Counted from the first letter of the stretch, positions 8,909 through 17,861 are shown. The stretch is DNA of 64,000 nucleotides from Bacteroidota bacterium (GCA_023428695.1 JAEYWY010000028.1:124001-188000), one strand, 5' to 3'. Program-made: numbers and translations. Notes: generated by a model not told the origin, from the sequence alone.

Positions 8909-10180
8909 ATGAAGAACTTTGTTGACGAACTGAAATGGCGCGGAATGCTGCACGACATCATGCCCGGTACCGAGGAACAACTTGCCAAGGGACCGACTTC
9001 CGGCTATATTGGTTTCGACCCTACCGCCGACTCACTACACATAGGCCACCTGGTTCAGATTATGACGCTCGTTCATTTTCAACAGTGTGGGCACCGGCCC
9101 GTTGCACTTATCGGTGGCGCCACAGGTATGGTTGGCGACCCTTCGGGAAAAAGTGCCGAGCGCAACCTGCTCTCGGAAGACGTGTTGTTTCACAATGTGA
9201 AGTGCGTAAAGGCACAGATGGAACGGTTTCTTGATTTTAGTTCCGGCTCAAATCAGGCAGAACTTGTAAACAATTACGATTGGTTCAAGGACTTCCGGTT
9301 TCTTGACTTCATCAGAGACATTGGTAAACACATTACTGTGAACTACATGATGGCCAAAGACTCCGTCAAACAAAGACTTGAATCGGGACTATCGTTCACC
9401 GAGTTCACCTACCAGTTGGTACAGGGTTACGATTTCCTTTGGTTGTACGAAAACAAGAATTGCACATTGCAGATGGGCGGATCGGATCAATGGGGAAACA
9501 TTGTTACCGGCACCGAACTCATCAGACGTAAACTCAACGGTGAAGCGTTTGCACTTACTACCAAATTGATCACCAAGGCAGATGGGACGAAGTTTGGAAA
9601 AACTGAAGGCGGTAACATCTGGCTTGACGCGAACAAGACTTCTCCTTATCGTTTCTATCAGTATTGGATTAATGTTTCGGATGTTGACGCGGCGAATGCC
9701 ATCAAAATATTCACGCTGAAGTCGCGGGAAGAGATTGAGAGTATTGAGGCAACACATCAGGTGTCTCCGCACCTGCGGGCATTGCAGCAGGCGCTGGCGG
9801 AAGATATCACGATACGGGTACATGGCCGCGATGCACTTGAACACGCAAGAGAGACGTCAGCCATTCTTTTTGGGACTTCGTTCGAAGACTTCAAGCGACT
9901 CTCGGGAAGTGAAATTGAAGACGCGTTCGATGAGAGCCTGACGAAGAAAGTGAGTGTAGCCGATTTGCAGGATATTGATCCGGTAAGTTTGCTTGGTGAC
10001 AAAACCAACATCTATGCATCCAAAGGTGAAGCGAGGAAAGCAATCCAGGGAAATGGTGTGAGCATAAACAAGGAAAAGATTTCGCTGGATCGCAGGATCA
10101 CAACCGCCGACCTCCTGTATGGTAAATATCTATTAGCCCAGAAGGGTAAGAAAAACTATTTTCTGATCATCGCTGATTAA
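8909..10180 (+). CDS. tyrS: Tyrosyl-tRNA synthetase
   Basis: A 423-residue class I synthetase that charges tRNA-Tyr. It contains the HIGH signature (residues 44-47), the tyrosine-binding region GGSDQWGNI, the KMSKS-equivalent KFGKT, and a C-terminal S4-like RNA-binding region (EARKAIQGNGVSINKEKIS). ATG at 8909 gives the usual N-terminus (MKNFVDEL) and lies just after a promoter element; the upstream start at 8825 would add 28 residues overlapping the SulP terminator. The gene is single, ended by a bidirectional terminator shared with the convergent barrel gene. Confidence 0.97.
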   Translation: MKNFVDELKWRGMLHDIMPGTEEQLAKGPTSGYIGFDPTADSLHIGHLVQIMTLVHFQQCGHRPVALIGGATGMVGDPSGKSAERNLLSEDVLFHNVKCVKAQMERFLDFSSGSNQAELVNNYDWFKDFRFLDFIRDIGKHITVNYMMAKDSVKQRLESGLSFTEFTYQLVQGYDFLWLYENKNCTLQMGGSDQWGNIVTGTELIRRKLNGEAFALTTKLITKADGTKFGKTEGGNIWLDANKTSPYRFYQYWINVSDVDAANAIKIFTLKSREEIESIEATHQVSPHLRALQQALAEDITIRVHGRDALEHARETSAILFGTSFEDFKRLSGSEIEDAFDESLTKKVSVADLQDIDPVSLLGDKTNIYASKGEARKAIQGNGVSINKEKISLDRRITTADLLYGKYLLAQKGKKNYFLIIAD

Positions 10181-10212
10181 AAGCTTTTTAGTTCTTGTTT
10201 GCAAAATACAAA

Positions 10213-10238
10213 GCAGGCTATCCTCACGGGTAGCCTGC
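10213..10238. terminator. Bidirectional terminator between tyrS and a barrel gene
   Basis: GCAGGCTA and TAGCCTGC (10213-10220 / 10231-10238) form an 8-bp stem with a 10-base loop. T-rich sequence follows on the plus strand and A-rich sequence precedes it. Its stem is nearly the same as that of the terminator at 10963-10987. Confidence 0.75.
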
Positions 10239-10261
10239 TCTGTTTTCCAGTATCCTGTCAG

Positions 10262-10849
10262 TTATTTAGAACCACCAAAACGATACGTAACCGAAAGCTG
10301 AAGTACGTTGTTTCTTACCTTCATTTCGTCTATGTCGTATACGTTTGCCAGACCTGCTATATAACGCGCATTGAACCCGAGTCCACCCGGAAGATCGACA
10401 CCAGCACCGAAGGCAGCTCCGAAGTCGAGTGACTTTGCATCTTCAACATCGCCGCTTATATCACCAACTTCAGCCTCGGCACCTAATAGGAACCCAATCT
10501 GGGGGCCAGCATGAAAATTCAGAATTTCGATTGGCTGATACCTGAACAGCACAGGGACGGCGAGATAGTTGAACTTCTGAACAATCTTCTCATCAAGCAA
10601 CTTAAAATTACTTCCGGCGGTGGTGAACATCAATTCAGGCTGAAGACCGAACTGGTCCGAGAACATGATAGTAGCAAATCCGCCGATGTGAAAACCGACA
10701 CGAGCATCGGGAGACAGGCTTCCGCCTTCTACCTTGAACTTCTGATTGGCAACGTTAAGACCTCCTTTAACGCCGAAGGTAACCTCCTGGGCAAAACACA
10801 TAGCGGAGAGAGCCACAAAGGCAACAACTAATACCCCTGATTTTTTCAT
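10262..10849 (-). CDS. Outer membrane beta-barrel protein, PorT-like (OMP_b-brl_2 type)
   Basis: A 195-residue protein with a signal peptide (MKKSGVLVVAFVALSAMCFAQ) and alternating hydrophobic/polar strands ending ...VLQLSVTYRFG, the terminal aromatic pattern of an OMP. ATG at 10849 was chosen because it opens the signal peptide; the longer frame to 10945 adds 32 residues without homology. It is a close paralogue of the next gene (shared GVKGGLN/GVKAGVN, PDARVGFHIGGF/PDGRTAFHVGGF, VLFRYQPIE.LN.HAGPQ.GFLL). Such small barrels are common in Bacteroidota; their roles are mostly unknown. Confidence 0.85.
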   Translation of the reverse strand: MKKSGVLVVAFVALSAMCFAQEVTFGVKGGLNVANQKFKVEGGSLSPDARVGFHIGGFATIMFSDQFGLQPELMFTTAGSNFKLLDEKIVQKFNYLAVPVLFRYQPIEILNFHAGPQIGFLLGAEAEVGDISGDVEDAKSLDFGAAFGAGVDLPGGLGFNARYIAGLANVYDIDEMKVRNNVLQLSVTYRFGGSK

Positions 10850-10962
10850 AAAAGTTAGGTTGGTTAATAGAGGAAATAACGAGACAAAGATCGTGCCTGC
10901 AGGATGGAACTGCACCTTTCCATCGGGAATAACAAGTCCCTCCATATGACCACAAAAAAAAA

Positions 10963-10987
10963 CAGGCTATCCAATCTGGATAGCCTG
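10963..10987 (-). terminator. Rho-independent terminator of the second barrel gene
   Basis: CAGGCTATCCA and TGGATAGCCTG form a perfect 11-bp stem with a 3-base loop. A run of about ten A to the left supplies the T-tract on the minus strand. Confidence 0.85.
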
Positions 10988-11010
10988 CTCCTTATAAAAC
11001 TCTCAAAAAC

Positions 11011-11583
11011 TTAGTTCGAACCGAAACGGTAAGTTACAGAGATCTGGAATACGTTGTTCTTAACTTCAACACCTTCGTTATCTTCATCATCCATCACGTT
11101 AGTCAGACCCATGATGTAGCGTGCAGTAAAGCCCAGACCCATAGGGAGGTCAACACCGGCACCCACTGCAGCACCTACGTCAAGGCCTTTAGTGAATTCC
11201 TTAACATCTTCGCCATCAGATTTAGCGCTCAGCAAAAAACCAAACTGAGGACCAGCATGGATGTTAAGCAGCTCGATAGGCTGATAACGGAACAATACCG
11301 GTACAGAAAGGTAGTCCATCGCGATCTCAAAATCTTCTTCACCAGTTCCAACCGAGTTGTAAAGCAGTTCAGGCTGCAATCCAAACTTTTCAGAGAACAT
11401 TGCAGTTACAAAACCACCAACGTGGAATGCAGTTCTTCCATCAGGAGAAACACTGAATCCACCGGCTTCCCATTTCTGGCTGGCAAAGTTGACACCAGCC
11501 TTCACACCAAAGGAAACACCCTGGGCGTACGATGCAGCGCTAAACGCTACAACTGCCACAAACAACAGTACTGATTTTTTCAT
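11011..11583 (-). CDS. Outer membrane beta-barrel protein, paralogue of the neighbouring barrel
   Basis: A 190-residue protein with a signal peptide (residues 1-20, cut after SYAQ), glycine-rich turns and a terminal strand VTYRFGSN. It shares most motifs with the 10262-10849 product, so the two arose by tandem duplication. It has its own promoter (11621-11651) and terminator (10963-10987), so the pair is probably not one operon. Expected location is the outer membrane; the function is unknown. Confidence 0.87.
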   Translation of the reverse strand: MKKSVLLFVAVVAFSAASYAQGVSFGVKAGVNFASQKWEAGGFSVSPDGRTAFHVGGFVTAMFSEKFGLQPELLYNSVGTGEEDFEIAMDYLSVPVLFRYQPIELLNIHAGPQFGFLLSAKSDGEDVKEFTKGLDVGAAVGAGVDLPMGLGFTARYIMGLTNVMDDEDNEGVEVKNNVFQISVTYRFGSN

Positions 11584-11620
11584 AAAAATTAGGTTTGTTT
11601 TTGGTTGTAAAAAATCATCA

Positions 11621-11651
11621 CAAAGATCAGTCTTTTTCGAATTTAAACAAA
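11621..11651 (-). promoter_or_regulatory. Promoter of the 11011-11583 barrel gene
   Basis: On the minus strand TTTG (11651-11648), a 19-base spacer and GATCTTTG (11628-11621) fit the Bacteroidota consensus with one change (TA to GA). The start codon follows 37 bases later. Confidence 0.65.
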
Positions 11652-11704
11652 CAGCCTTACAAACCTTTCAGACGGATCGCGTGCTTTTCGCATGCAAAAA
11701 CAAA

Positions 11705-11738
11705 AATCCCCGGGATGTTTCATTCTGCCCCGGGGATT
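11705..11738 (-). terminator. Rho-independent terminator of the third barrel gene
   Basis: AATCCCCGGG and CCCGGGGATT (11705-11714 / 11729-11738) make a perfect 10-bp stem with a 14-base loop. A-rich sequence to the left gives the minus-strand T-tract. Confidence 0.8.
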
Positions 11739-11759
11739 CTTACATGTTTCTGACAGCAC

Positions 11760-12374
11760 CTACTTACCGCCCAATTTTATCAGCTTATATCCAATGGATA
11801 GCTGCCATACCTGATTTTTGGTAGCGTCGAGTTGCGGGTTATCCTGAATCTTGCTTAAACCAAGATTATAACGTGCGTCTATTGTAAGGCCGAATGGCAA
11901 ATCCCACCCTGCGCCCAGTATAAGACTGAGGTCGGAGTTCTTGTAATGCTCCTTTCCTACCGCAATAACGTCACCCTGTGGATTATCTGTTTCAACAGCT
12001 TTCCCGCTAACGCCCGACAGAAATCCGAATTGAGGTCCGGCCTGTAAGTTTATACCGGCAATTGTATAAAGTTTGAATACAATCGGAACATTGATATAGT
12101 CGAAGTTTGCCTCATAATCCTGAGTATTCAGCGAAAACTTGGTACCCTGTTTTGAATAGATGAATTCGGGTTGTATACCGATTTTCGTCAACTTGATTAA
12201 CGCGAATGCACCGCCATGAAAGCCCGTTCTGTTCCGGTAATTTTCACCGGCACTTGCCTTGGTATCGATGCTCGCAAAGTTGGGTCCTGCCTTGATGCCT
12301 AACGCAAACTGTGCTTGTCCAAAAGCAAAAACAGAAGCGAAAGCGAGTACTGCTGTGACAATCGTTTTTTTCAT
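11760..12374 (-). CDS. Outer membrane beta-barrel protein (OMP_b-brl_2 type)
   Basis: A 204-residue protein with a signal peptide (MKKTIVTAVLAFASVFAFGQAQ), a GIKAGPNFA opening strand, NFDYINVPIVFKLY and AGPQFGFLSG motifs and a final strand WQLSIGYKL. The motifs match the two barrels downstream but with lower identity, so this is an older paralogue. A possible -7 element TATCTTTG lies on the minus strand at 12400-12407. Function unknown. Confidence 0.85.
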   Translation of the reverse strand: MKKTIVTAVLAFASVFAFGQAQFALGIKAGPNFASIDTKASAGENYRNRTGFHGGAFALIKLTKIGIQPEFIYSKQGTKFSLNTQDYEANFDYINVPIVFKLYTIAGINLQAGPQFGFLSGVSGKAVETDNPQGDVIAVGKEHYKNSDLSLILGAGWDLPFGLTIDARYNLGLSKIQDNPQLDATKNQVWQLSIGYKLIKLGGK

Positions 12375-12489
12375 AGTTTGTTGTTTTGTCTCACCTTAAC
12401 AAAGATAATGCCTGTACCTCAAAGCGCGTTGTTAAGAAACGGTACCCGCCCACATCTATTGCCTTATGGGAGATGAACCTTCCTTGCGA

Positions 12490-12542
12490 TAGGTAAAAAC
12501 CTACAGCACGGCAGGTAGACCTGCCTTACGGTAGGTAAACCT
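12490..12542. repeat. Three degenerate 21-bp tandem repeats, each a small palindrome
   Basis: Units centred on TAGGTAAAAACCTA (12490-12503), GGCAGGTAGACCTGCC (12510-12525) and AGGTAAACCT (12533-12542) recur every 21 bases. The last copy lies inside the 3' end of the barrel gene and encodes its final residues; the others lie just past its stop. Confidence 0.6.
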
Positions 12543-13113
12543 GAATTCCAATTTGTACAAACAGTCCCGGATAAACAACTTTAAAATCACTGTCCTTGTC
12601 CTTATATGACTTTGCGCCGTATCCGATGAGAGGCTCAATGGCAACAGACTCATTCAACATGATTGCGTACCCGGCGCCGAGAGCCCAGCTGAAAACGTTG
12701 CTCTTTGAATCATAGGTCGTGTCTCCACCCTCAGTTTCTTCCTCTTTCGCTACGCCGAATCCTGTTTCACCAAAGAAGAAAATCTTGTTCGGAAGGTAGT
12801 AGCGGACAAATGGGGTAAATTCGAGCGAGGTTGACGTTTCTTTTTCGTCGTCGTCCTTATACTTGAATGAAGACAAACTCAGATCAAGGCCTGCACCAAT
12901 GGCAAGTCTGTCGATGACAAAGTATCCAAATTGGGGTTGAACAGAGAAGTAAGTCGACGTACCGACGTTAACCGTTGTGTTCCCGCCCTTGTACTTCTCA
13001 GACTCCACGCCAAATCCGGCAACGCCTCCGATCATTTTTGTTCCCTGACTAAACTGTGCGAACGCTCCTGCCGATATCATCAGCAGGACAACTGTAAAGA
13101 TGTTTTTCTTCAT
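12526..13113 (-). CDS. Outer membrane beta-barrel protein
   Basis: A 195-residue protein with a signal peptide (MKKNIFTVVLLMISAGAFAQ), then a barrel with strands such as YFSVQPQFGYFVIDRLAIGAGLD and a C-terminal strand VQIGIQVYLP. It differs from the three PorT-like barrels beside it and resembles the other common small-OMP type (OMP_b-brl). ATG at 13113 opens the signal peptide; the frame is open to 13164. The stop codon lies in a 21-bp tandem repeat array. Confidence 0.83.
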   Translation of the reverse strand: MKKNIFTVVLLMISAGAFAQFSQGTKMIGGVAGFGVESEKYKGGNTTVNVGTSTYFSVQPQFGYFVIDRLAIGAGLDLSLSSFKYKDDDEKETSTSLEFTPFVRYYLPNKIFFFGETGFGVAKEEETEGGDTTYDSKSNVFSWALGAGYAIMLNESVAIEPLIGYGAKSYKDKDSDFKVVYPGLFVQIGIQVYLP

Positions 13114-13178
13114 GCTTTTTTTGTAATTGTGGTTGCAAATAAACGCGCAGCGACAATCCGTCAAATGAACATGTAAGG

Positions 13179-15179
13179 TTACTTACCAATTTCATTCAAA
13201 AGGTCGTCGTCTACGTGACTGCCCCATGTTACGATTAGTCTCGAATTTTGTTTCACTTCACGCAAGATCGTATTTTTTGCGTGTTCATTCCCCGCCCATG
13301 CCCTTCTGGCGATTCCGTTATTTACATCAAAGTACAACATGTTTTTAAGCTTGCGCTCCGCTTCTGTACTCCCGTCGAGTACGAGACCAAAACCCCCATT
13401 CATTACTTCCCCCCATCCTACTCCACCACCGTTGTGAATGGAAACCCATGTTGCACCTCTGAATGAATCCCCGATCACATTATGAATTGACATATCTGCA
13501 GTAAACTGTGATCCATCATAAATATTGGATGTCTCGCGAAATGGACTATCGGTACCTGATACGTCGTGATGATCTCTGCCTAATACCACCGGGCCGATTC
13601 GTCCTTCGCGAATCGCTTTATTAAATGTATCTGCGATCCGGATACGACCCCAGGCATCGGCGTATAGTATGCGCGCCTTCGAACCAACAACAAGTCTGTT
13701 ACGCGACGCCTCGCGAATCCATTTGATATTATCATCCAGCTGTGGATGTATTTCCGATGGCGACTCTGCCTTGATCTGTACCATGACTTCTTCGGCAAGC
13801 CTGTCTGTAATTTCGAGATCGGCATCACGACCTGAAGCACATACCCAACGGAATGGACCGAAGCCATAGTCAAAACACATTGGCCCCATAATGTCCTGCA
13901 CGTACGACGGATATCGAAATGATATACCATCCTGAGCCATAATATCCGCTCCGGCGCGAGACGCTTCGAGGAGAAATGCGTTTCCGTAATCGAAAAAGTA
14001 TGTGCCTTTTTTTGTATGTCGGTTGATCGCATCCGCATGCCGTCGCAGCGACTTCTGTACTTCATCGCGGAATTTTCCGGGTTCACGAACCATCATCTCA
14101 TTGGCTTCCCCGAATGAAAGTCCGGCAGGATAATAGCCACCAGCCCAGGGGTTGTGCAAACTAGTCTGGTCGGAACCCACGTCAACGAAAACGTCGGCCT
14201 TTTCAAGTATCTCCCACAATTCAACAACGTTACCCTGAAATGCAATGGAAACAATTTCCTTACTTTCTTTCGCGCGGCGAATGCGTTTAACAAGTTCTCC
14301 CGCGTCCGCGATTACCTCATCGACCCATCCCTGCGAATGTCTTTTTTGAATAGCCAGCGCGTTGACTTCGGCAACTACAGAAATACATCCCGATATATTT
14401 CCTGCTTTTGGTTGAGCACCACTCATTCCTCCAAGTCCTGAGGAAACAAACAATTTACCCGCAGCGTTTCCGGTTCCGCCGCTGACTTTGCGAAACGCAT
14501 TGAGCAGAGTTATGGTCGTTCCGTGTACAATTCCCTGAGGACCTATGTACATGTACGAACCTGCGGTCATTTGTCCGTACTGAGTTACACCTAAGGCATT
14601 ATAACGTTCCCAATCGTCGGGTTTGCTGTAGTTGGGAATCATCATACCATTGGTGACTACAACGCGGGGCGCGTCGGGTGATGATGGAAATACCCCCATT
14701 GGATGACCTGAATACATGTGCAGCGTCTGATCATCGGTAAGGTTCGCAAGATATTGCATCGTGAGCAGGTACTGGGCCCAGTTCTGAAACACCGCGCCGT
14801 TTCCGCCATATGTGATGAGTTCATGTGGATGCTGCGCGACTTCCGGATCCAGGTTGTTCTGTATCATCATCATGATCGCCGCGGCATGGAGCGACTTCGC
14901 AGGGTATTCATCCACAGGTCTCGCGTACATCCTGTAACGCGGACGAAAACGATACATGTATATCCGGCCGTACGTTATCAATTCATTATAAAACTCCGGC
15001 GCAAGTACGGCGTGATGTCGCGGGTGAAAGTACCGTAGTGCATTCCTGACAGCGAGTTTTTTTTCCGCTACCGGGAGAATGTCTTTTCTGCGCGGTGCGT
15101 GATTTACTGTTGTGTCGTATTCCGCGGGTGGCGGAAGTTCATCCGGAATACCACGAAGTATTTCGTCCTTAATAATCAT
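13179..15179 (-). CDS. hutU: Urocanate hydratase (urocanase)
   Basis: A 666-residue, NAD+-dependent enzyme that converts urocanate to imidazolonepropionate in histidine breakdown. Visible family motifs include YGGNGAVFQNWAQYLLTM, the GQMTAGSYMYIGPQGIVHGT substrate/NAD region, GLGGMSGAQ, GSDQTSLHNP and the late HNGGGVGWGEV loop. The length suits the long form (about 660-680 residues) found in Bacteroidota rather than the 550-residue type. Its ATG overlaps the patatin stop by 4 bases, so the two are coupled. No hutH, hutI or hutG is in the window; those steps must be encoded elsewhere if the pathway is complete. Confidence 0.96.
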   Translation of the reverse strand: MIIKDEILRGIPDELPPPAEYDTTVNHAPRRKDILPVAEKKLAVRNALRYFHPRHHAVLAPEFYNELITYGRIYMYRFRPRYRMYARPVDEYPAKSLHAAAIMMMIQNNLDPEVAQHPHELITYGGNGAVFQNWAQYLLTMQYLANLTDDQTLHMYSGHPMGVFPSSPDAPRVVVTNGMMIPNYSKPDDWERYNALGVTQYGQMTAGSYMYIGPQGIVHGTTITLLNAFRKVSGGTGNAAGKLFVSSGLGGMSGAQPKAGNISGCISVVAEVNALAIQKRHSQGWVDEVIADAGELVKRIRRAKESKEIVSIAFQGNVVELWEILEKADVFVDVGSDQTSLHNPWAGGYYPAGLSFGEANEMMVREPGKFRDEVQKSLRRHADAINRHTKKGTYFFDYGNAFLLEASRAGADIMAQDGISFRYPSYVQDIMGPMCFDYGFGPFRWVCASGRDADLEITDRLAEEVMVQIKAESPSEIHPQLDDNIKWIREASRNRLVVGSKARILYADAWGRIRIADTFNKAIREGRIGPVVLGRDHHDVSGTDSPFRETSNIYDGSQFTADMSIHNVIGDSFRGATWVSIHNGGGVGWGEVMNGGFGLVLDGSTEAERKLKNMLYFDVNNGIARRAWAGNEHAKNTILREVKQNSRLIVTWGSHVDDDLLNEIGK

Positions 15180-15943
15180 GCGTTACGTTTTCGTTCAAAA
15201 TCGTCGAGTCGAAAATTCTCTTTTACAAAATCATAACCCGATTGAAAAAGTATGTTGGCCTTTCCAAGATCAAATCCGCTGTAGCTGCCAAGGCCAGGCG
15301 GTTCGATCAGAATGTCGCACATGTTCTTACTGATTGTAGTATTGCCGTTAATGGCAATCAGGAGACTGCGTTCGATAACGCTACGGATACTCTTAATATC
15401 AAACTCATCGCTGATATAGTTGCAGTGCGATCCAATGACAAAGTCACACGATTCGCGGATCGGTTTCACCGGAAGGTTATCCATTAATCCTCCATCCACG
15501 TAAGTGCCGCCGTTAAATTCAACAGGATTAAAAAACGCAGGCACACAACATGACGCAAGCAACGCGGGAAGCAGCTCGCCGTGATCAAAGTAAACGGGCT
15601 TCCCTCTTCTGATGTCAGTAGCCGCAATCGTCATTGGAATACGCAGGCTTTCAAACGAGTTTTCCGGGAGTAGATTCAGGAGCGTTGACTTCAATCCGTC
15701 CATTGTTAACAAACCCGTCCACTTCCACGCAGGGCGCATCGTGGTGAATAACCGGGTTGACACGATAGCCTGAAGAATTTCATCAGGCGTATAACCATGT
15801 GCGTACAACGTACCGACTATTGCACCAGCACTGGTCCCGGAAATTCGTTCTATTGTGATTCCCAGTTCCGTCAGCGCCTTGATTACACCGGCATGTGAAA
15901 TGCCTCTGGCTCCGCCACCGGATAAAACGAGTCCGACTTTCAT
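15176..15943 (-). CDS. Patatin-like phospholipase
   Basis: A 255-residue acyl hydrolase with the patatin Ser-Asp dyad: oxyanion loop GGGARG (residues 9-14), nucleophile S38 in GTSAGA and catalytic D150 in VDGG. No signal peptide or barrel follows, so it is likely cytoplasmic, like RssA/YchK proteins. It lies between the MBL hydrolase (3-base gap upstream) and urocanase (4-base overlap downstream) in one operon. Substrate unknown; lipid or acyl-ester hydrolysis is the family role. Confidence 0.92.
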   Translation of the reverse strand: MKVGLVLSGGGARGISHAGVIKALTELGITIERISGTSAGAIVGTLYAHGYTPDEILQAIVSTRLFTTMRPAWKWTGLLTMDGLKSTLLNLLPENSFESLRIPMTIAATDIRRGKPVYFDHGELLPALLASCCVPAFFNPVEFNGGTYVDGGLMDNLPVKPIRESCDFVIGSHCNYISDEFDIKSIRSVIERSLLIAINGNTTISKNMCDILIEPPGLGSYSGFDLGKANILFQSGYDFVKENFRLDDFERKRNA

Positions 15944-15946
15944 AAA

Positions 15947-16783
15947 CTACAAGATCTCTTTCAAAGGGAACGTCCGGTCAACGCGAACGCCTTTTTCAGT
16001 ATGCCTGACCGTACAACATTCGTGAACGGGATCGTGTTCAAGAAACAACACCCAGTTGTTGTCGGCGGCGTCACGAAGGAACACTTCCTTTTCCTGCAAC
16101 GTAATCAGCGGCCTGACATCATAACCCATCACATAAGGCAATGGTATATGTCCGACAGAAGGAAGCAGGTCCGCCATAAAACAAATGGTCGTACCTCGGT
16201 AGCTGATCTTCGGAATCATCATCCTTTCCGTGTGTCCGGAAGCGAGAAAGAACCCGACATTTGAAAATGGTGATTTCCCTTCGTGAATGAATTGAAGTTG
16301 ACCACTCTCCTGCATGGGCAGAATGTTTTCTTTAAGGAAACTTGCCTTTTCCCGTGGATTGGGTTTGACAGCCCATTCCCAGTGTTCTTCGTTACTCCAA
16401 TAAGTTGCTTTTGGAAATGTTAAGGCAAAACGATCCCCTTCTTTTTTTACACCGCCACCGCAGTGATCGAAATGCAGATGGGTAAGCAGCATGTCGGTGA
16501 TATCTGATTCCGAAAAGCCCGCGTTTTTCAATGAGCCGGCAAGCGATGCACTGCCGTGAAGGTGGTAGTGACCAAAAAACTTTGCATCCTGTTTATTACC
16601 GAGACCGTTATCGATAAGTATCAACCTGTCGCCGTCTTCAATAAGAAGACAGCGCATTGCCCAGGAACAGAGGTTGTTTTCATCAGGGGGATTCGACTTT
16701 TGCCAGATTGATTTCGGTACGACGCCAAACATCGCGCCGCCGTCCAGTTTGAAAAAGCCCGTGTCAATTACGTGTAGTCTCAT
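15947..16783 (-). CDS. MBL-fold metallo-hydrolase
   Basis: A 278-residue metallo-beta-lactamase-fold protein with the metal motif H102-L-H104-F-D106-H107 and a distal histidine region (LASGHTE) and late aspartate/histidine (FLEHDP). The layout resembles lactonase-like or general hydrolases of the AttM/AiiA neighbourhood, but the substrate is not clear. It is the first gene of the MBL-patatin-hutU operon. No signal peptide. Confidence 0.88.
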   Translation of the reverse strand: MRLHVIDTGFFKLDGGAMFGVVPKSIWQKSNPPDENNLCSWAMRCLLIEDGDRLILIDNGLGNKQDAKFFGHYHLHGSASLAGSLKNAGFSESDITDMLLTHLHFDHCGGGVKKEGDRFALTFPKATYWSNEEHWEWAVKPNPREKASFLKENILPMQESGQLQFIHEGKSPFSNVGFFLASGHTERMMIPKISYRGTTICFMADLLPSVGHIPLPYVMGYDVRPLITLQEKEVFLRDAADNNWVLFLEHDPVHECCTVRHTEKGVRVDRTFPLKEIL

Positions 16784-16832
16784 AGTGCGTTAGTAACGAT
16801 TCTTCAGGCAATGATGCCACTTTAAAAAAAGA

Positions 16833-16852
16833 AGGCTGTAAACATACAGCCT
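16833..16852 (-). terminator. Rho-independent terminator of accA
   Basis: AGGCTGTA-AACA-TACAGCCT is a perfect 8-bp stem with a 4-base loop. The A-run at 16823-16830 supplies the minus-strand T-tract. Confidence 0.85.
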
Positions 16853-16884
16853 CTGATGATACAAGAAACTTACGTCATCAACTA

Positions 16885-17832
16885 CTATTCCTTCACAACA
16901 CCCATGCTGCAGAATTTGTTGATGCGTTGTTCGATACGTTCATCTGCCGGTATCTTCGACAGTTCGGCAGTTTGTTTCAGAATAACTTTTTTTACTTCGT
17001 CAGCCATCCATTTGAAGTCGGTATGGGCGCCGCCAAGAGGTTCCTTGATGATGCCGTCAACCAGCTTGAGTGCGTGCATATCTTTCGCAGTGAGCTTCAG
17101 CAATTCGGCAGCCTGTTCTTTATAGTCCCAGCTGCGCCAGAGAATTGTCGAGCAGTTTTCCGGGGAGATAACCGAGTACCAGGAGTTTTCAAGCATAAGT
17201 ACACGGTCGCCAATAGCAATTCCCAATGCACCACCGGACGCACCTTCACCGATGACTATGCAGATCACGGGCACGGTAAGCGTGAACATCTCCTTCAGGT
17301 TACGCGCGATGGCTTCACCCTGGCCGCGTTCTTCTGCTTCCAGTCCCGGGAATGCACCCGGCGTGTCGATGAACGTAACAATAGGCTTGTTGAACTTTTC
17401 CGCGATCCGCATGAGACGAAGTGCCTTGCGGTACCCTTCCGGATTAGCCATTCCGAAGTTACGCAACTGACGTTGTTTGGTGTTGCGCCCCTTTTGCTGG
17501 CCGATGAGCATAAAGGTCTGACCTTCAATGGTACCGAGACCGCCGACCATGGCTTTATCATCTGCCACAGTGCGGTCGCCGTGTAGTTCGATAAAGTCGG
17601 TCGTGATTTCGTATATGTAGTCCAAAGTATATGGCCGGTCCGGATGGCGGCTCAGCTGAACCCTTTGCCAACCGGTCAGGTTTTCGAAGGTTTCCTTTTT
17701 AAGCTCGGTAATCTTCTTTTCGAGGGCTTTAACAGCAGTCTGAACGTCGACATCGCTCACACTTGCTAACTGCTTCATATCCCGAAGCTTGGATTCCAAT
17801 TCGGCGATTGGTTTCTCAAAATCCAATAGCAT
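16885..17832 (-). CDS. accA: Acetyl-CoA carboxylase carboxyltransferase subunit alpha
   Basis: A 315-residue subunit that, with AccD, transfers the carboxyl group from biotin to acetyl-CoA, the first step of fatty acid synthesis. Motifs include the N-terminal helix ending in the WQRVQLSRHPDRPYTLDY signature, the crotonase-like GQQKGRN and DTPGA(F/Y)PG loop, GEGASGGALGI and ENSWYSVISPE. Length equals the family norm. It is followed by a terminator and preceded by a -7 element, so it is monocistronic. Confidence 0.97.
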   Translation of the reverse strand: MLLDFEKPIAELESKLRDMKQLASVSDVDVQTAVKALEKKITELKKETFENLTGWQRVQLSRHPDRPYTLDYIYEITTDFIELHGDRTVADDKAMVGGLGTIEGQTFMLIGQQKGRNTKQRQLRNFGMANPEGYRKALRLMRIAEKFNKPIVTFIDTPGAFPGLEAEERGQGEAIARNLKEMFTLTVPVICIVIGEGASGGALGIAIGDRVLMLENSWYSVISPENCSTILWRSWDYKEQAAELLKLTAKDMHALKLVDGIIKEPLGGAHTDFKWMADEVKKVILKQTAELSKIPADERIEQRINKFCSMGVVKE

Positions 17833-17853
17833 TCCAGTCTCTATTTAGGTGCA

Positions 17854-17861
17854 CAAAGTTA
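17854..17861 (-). promoter_or_regulatory. -7 element upstream of accA
   Basis: The minus strand reads TAACTTTG, matching TAnnTTTG, 21 bases before the accA start. The -33 position has only a partial match. Confidence 0.45.
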
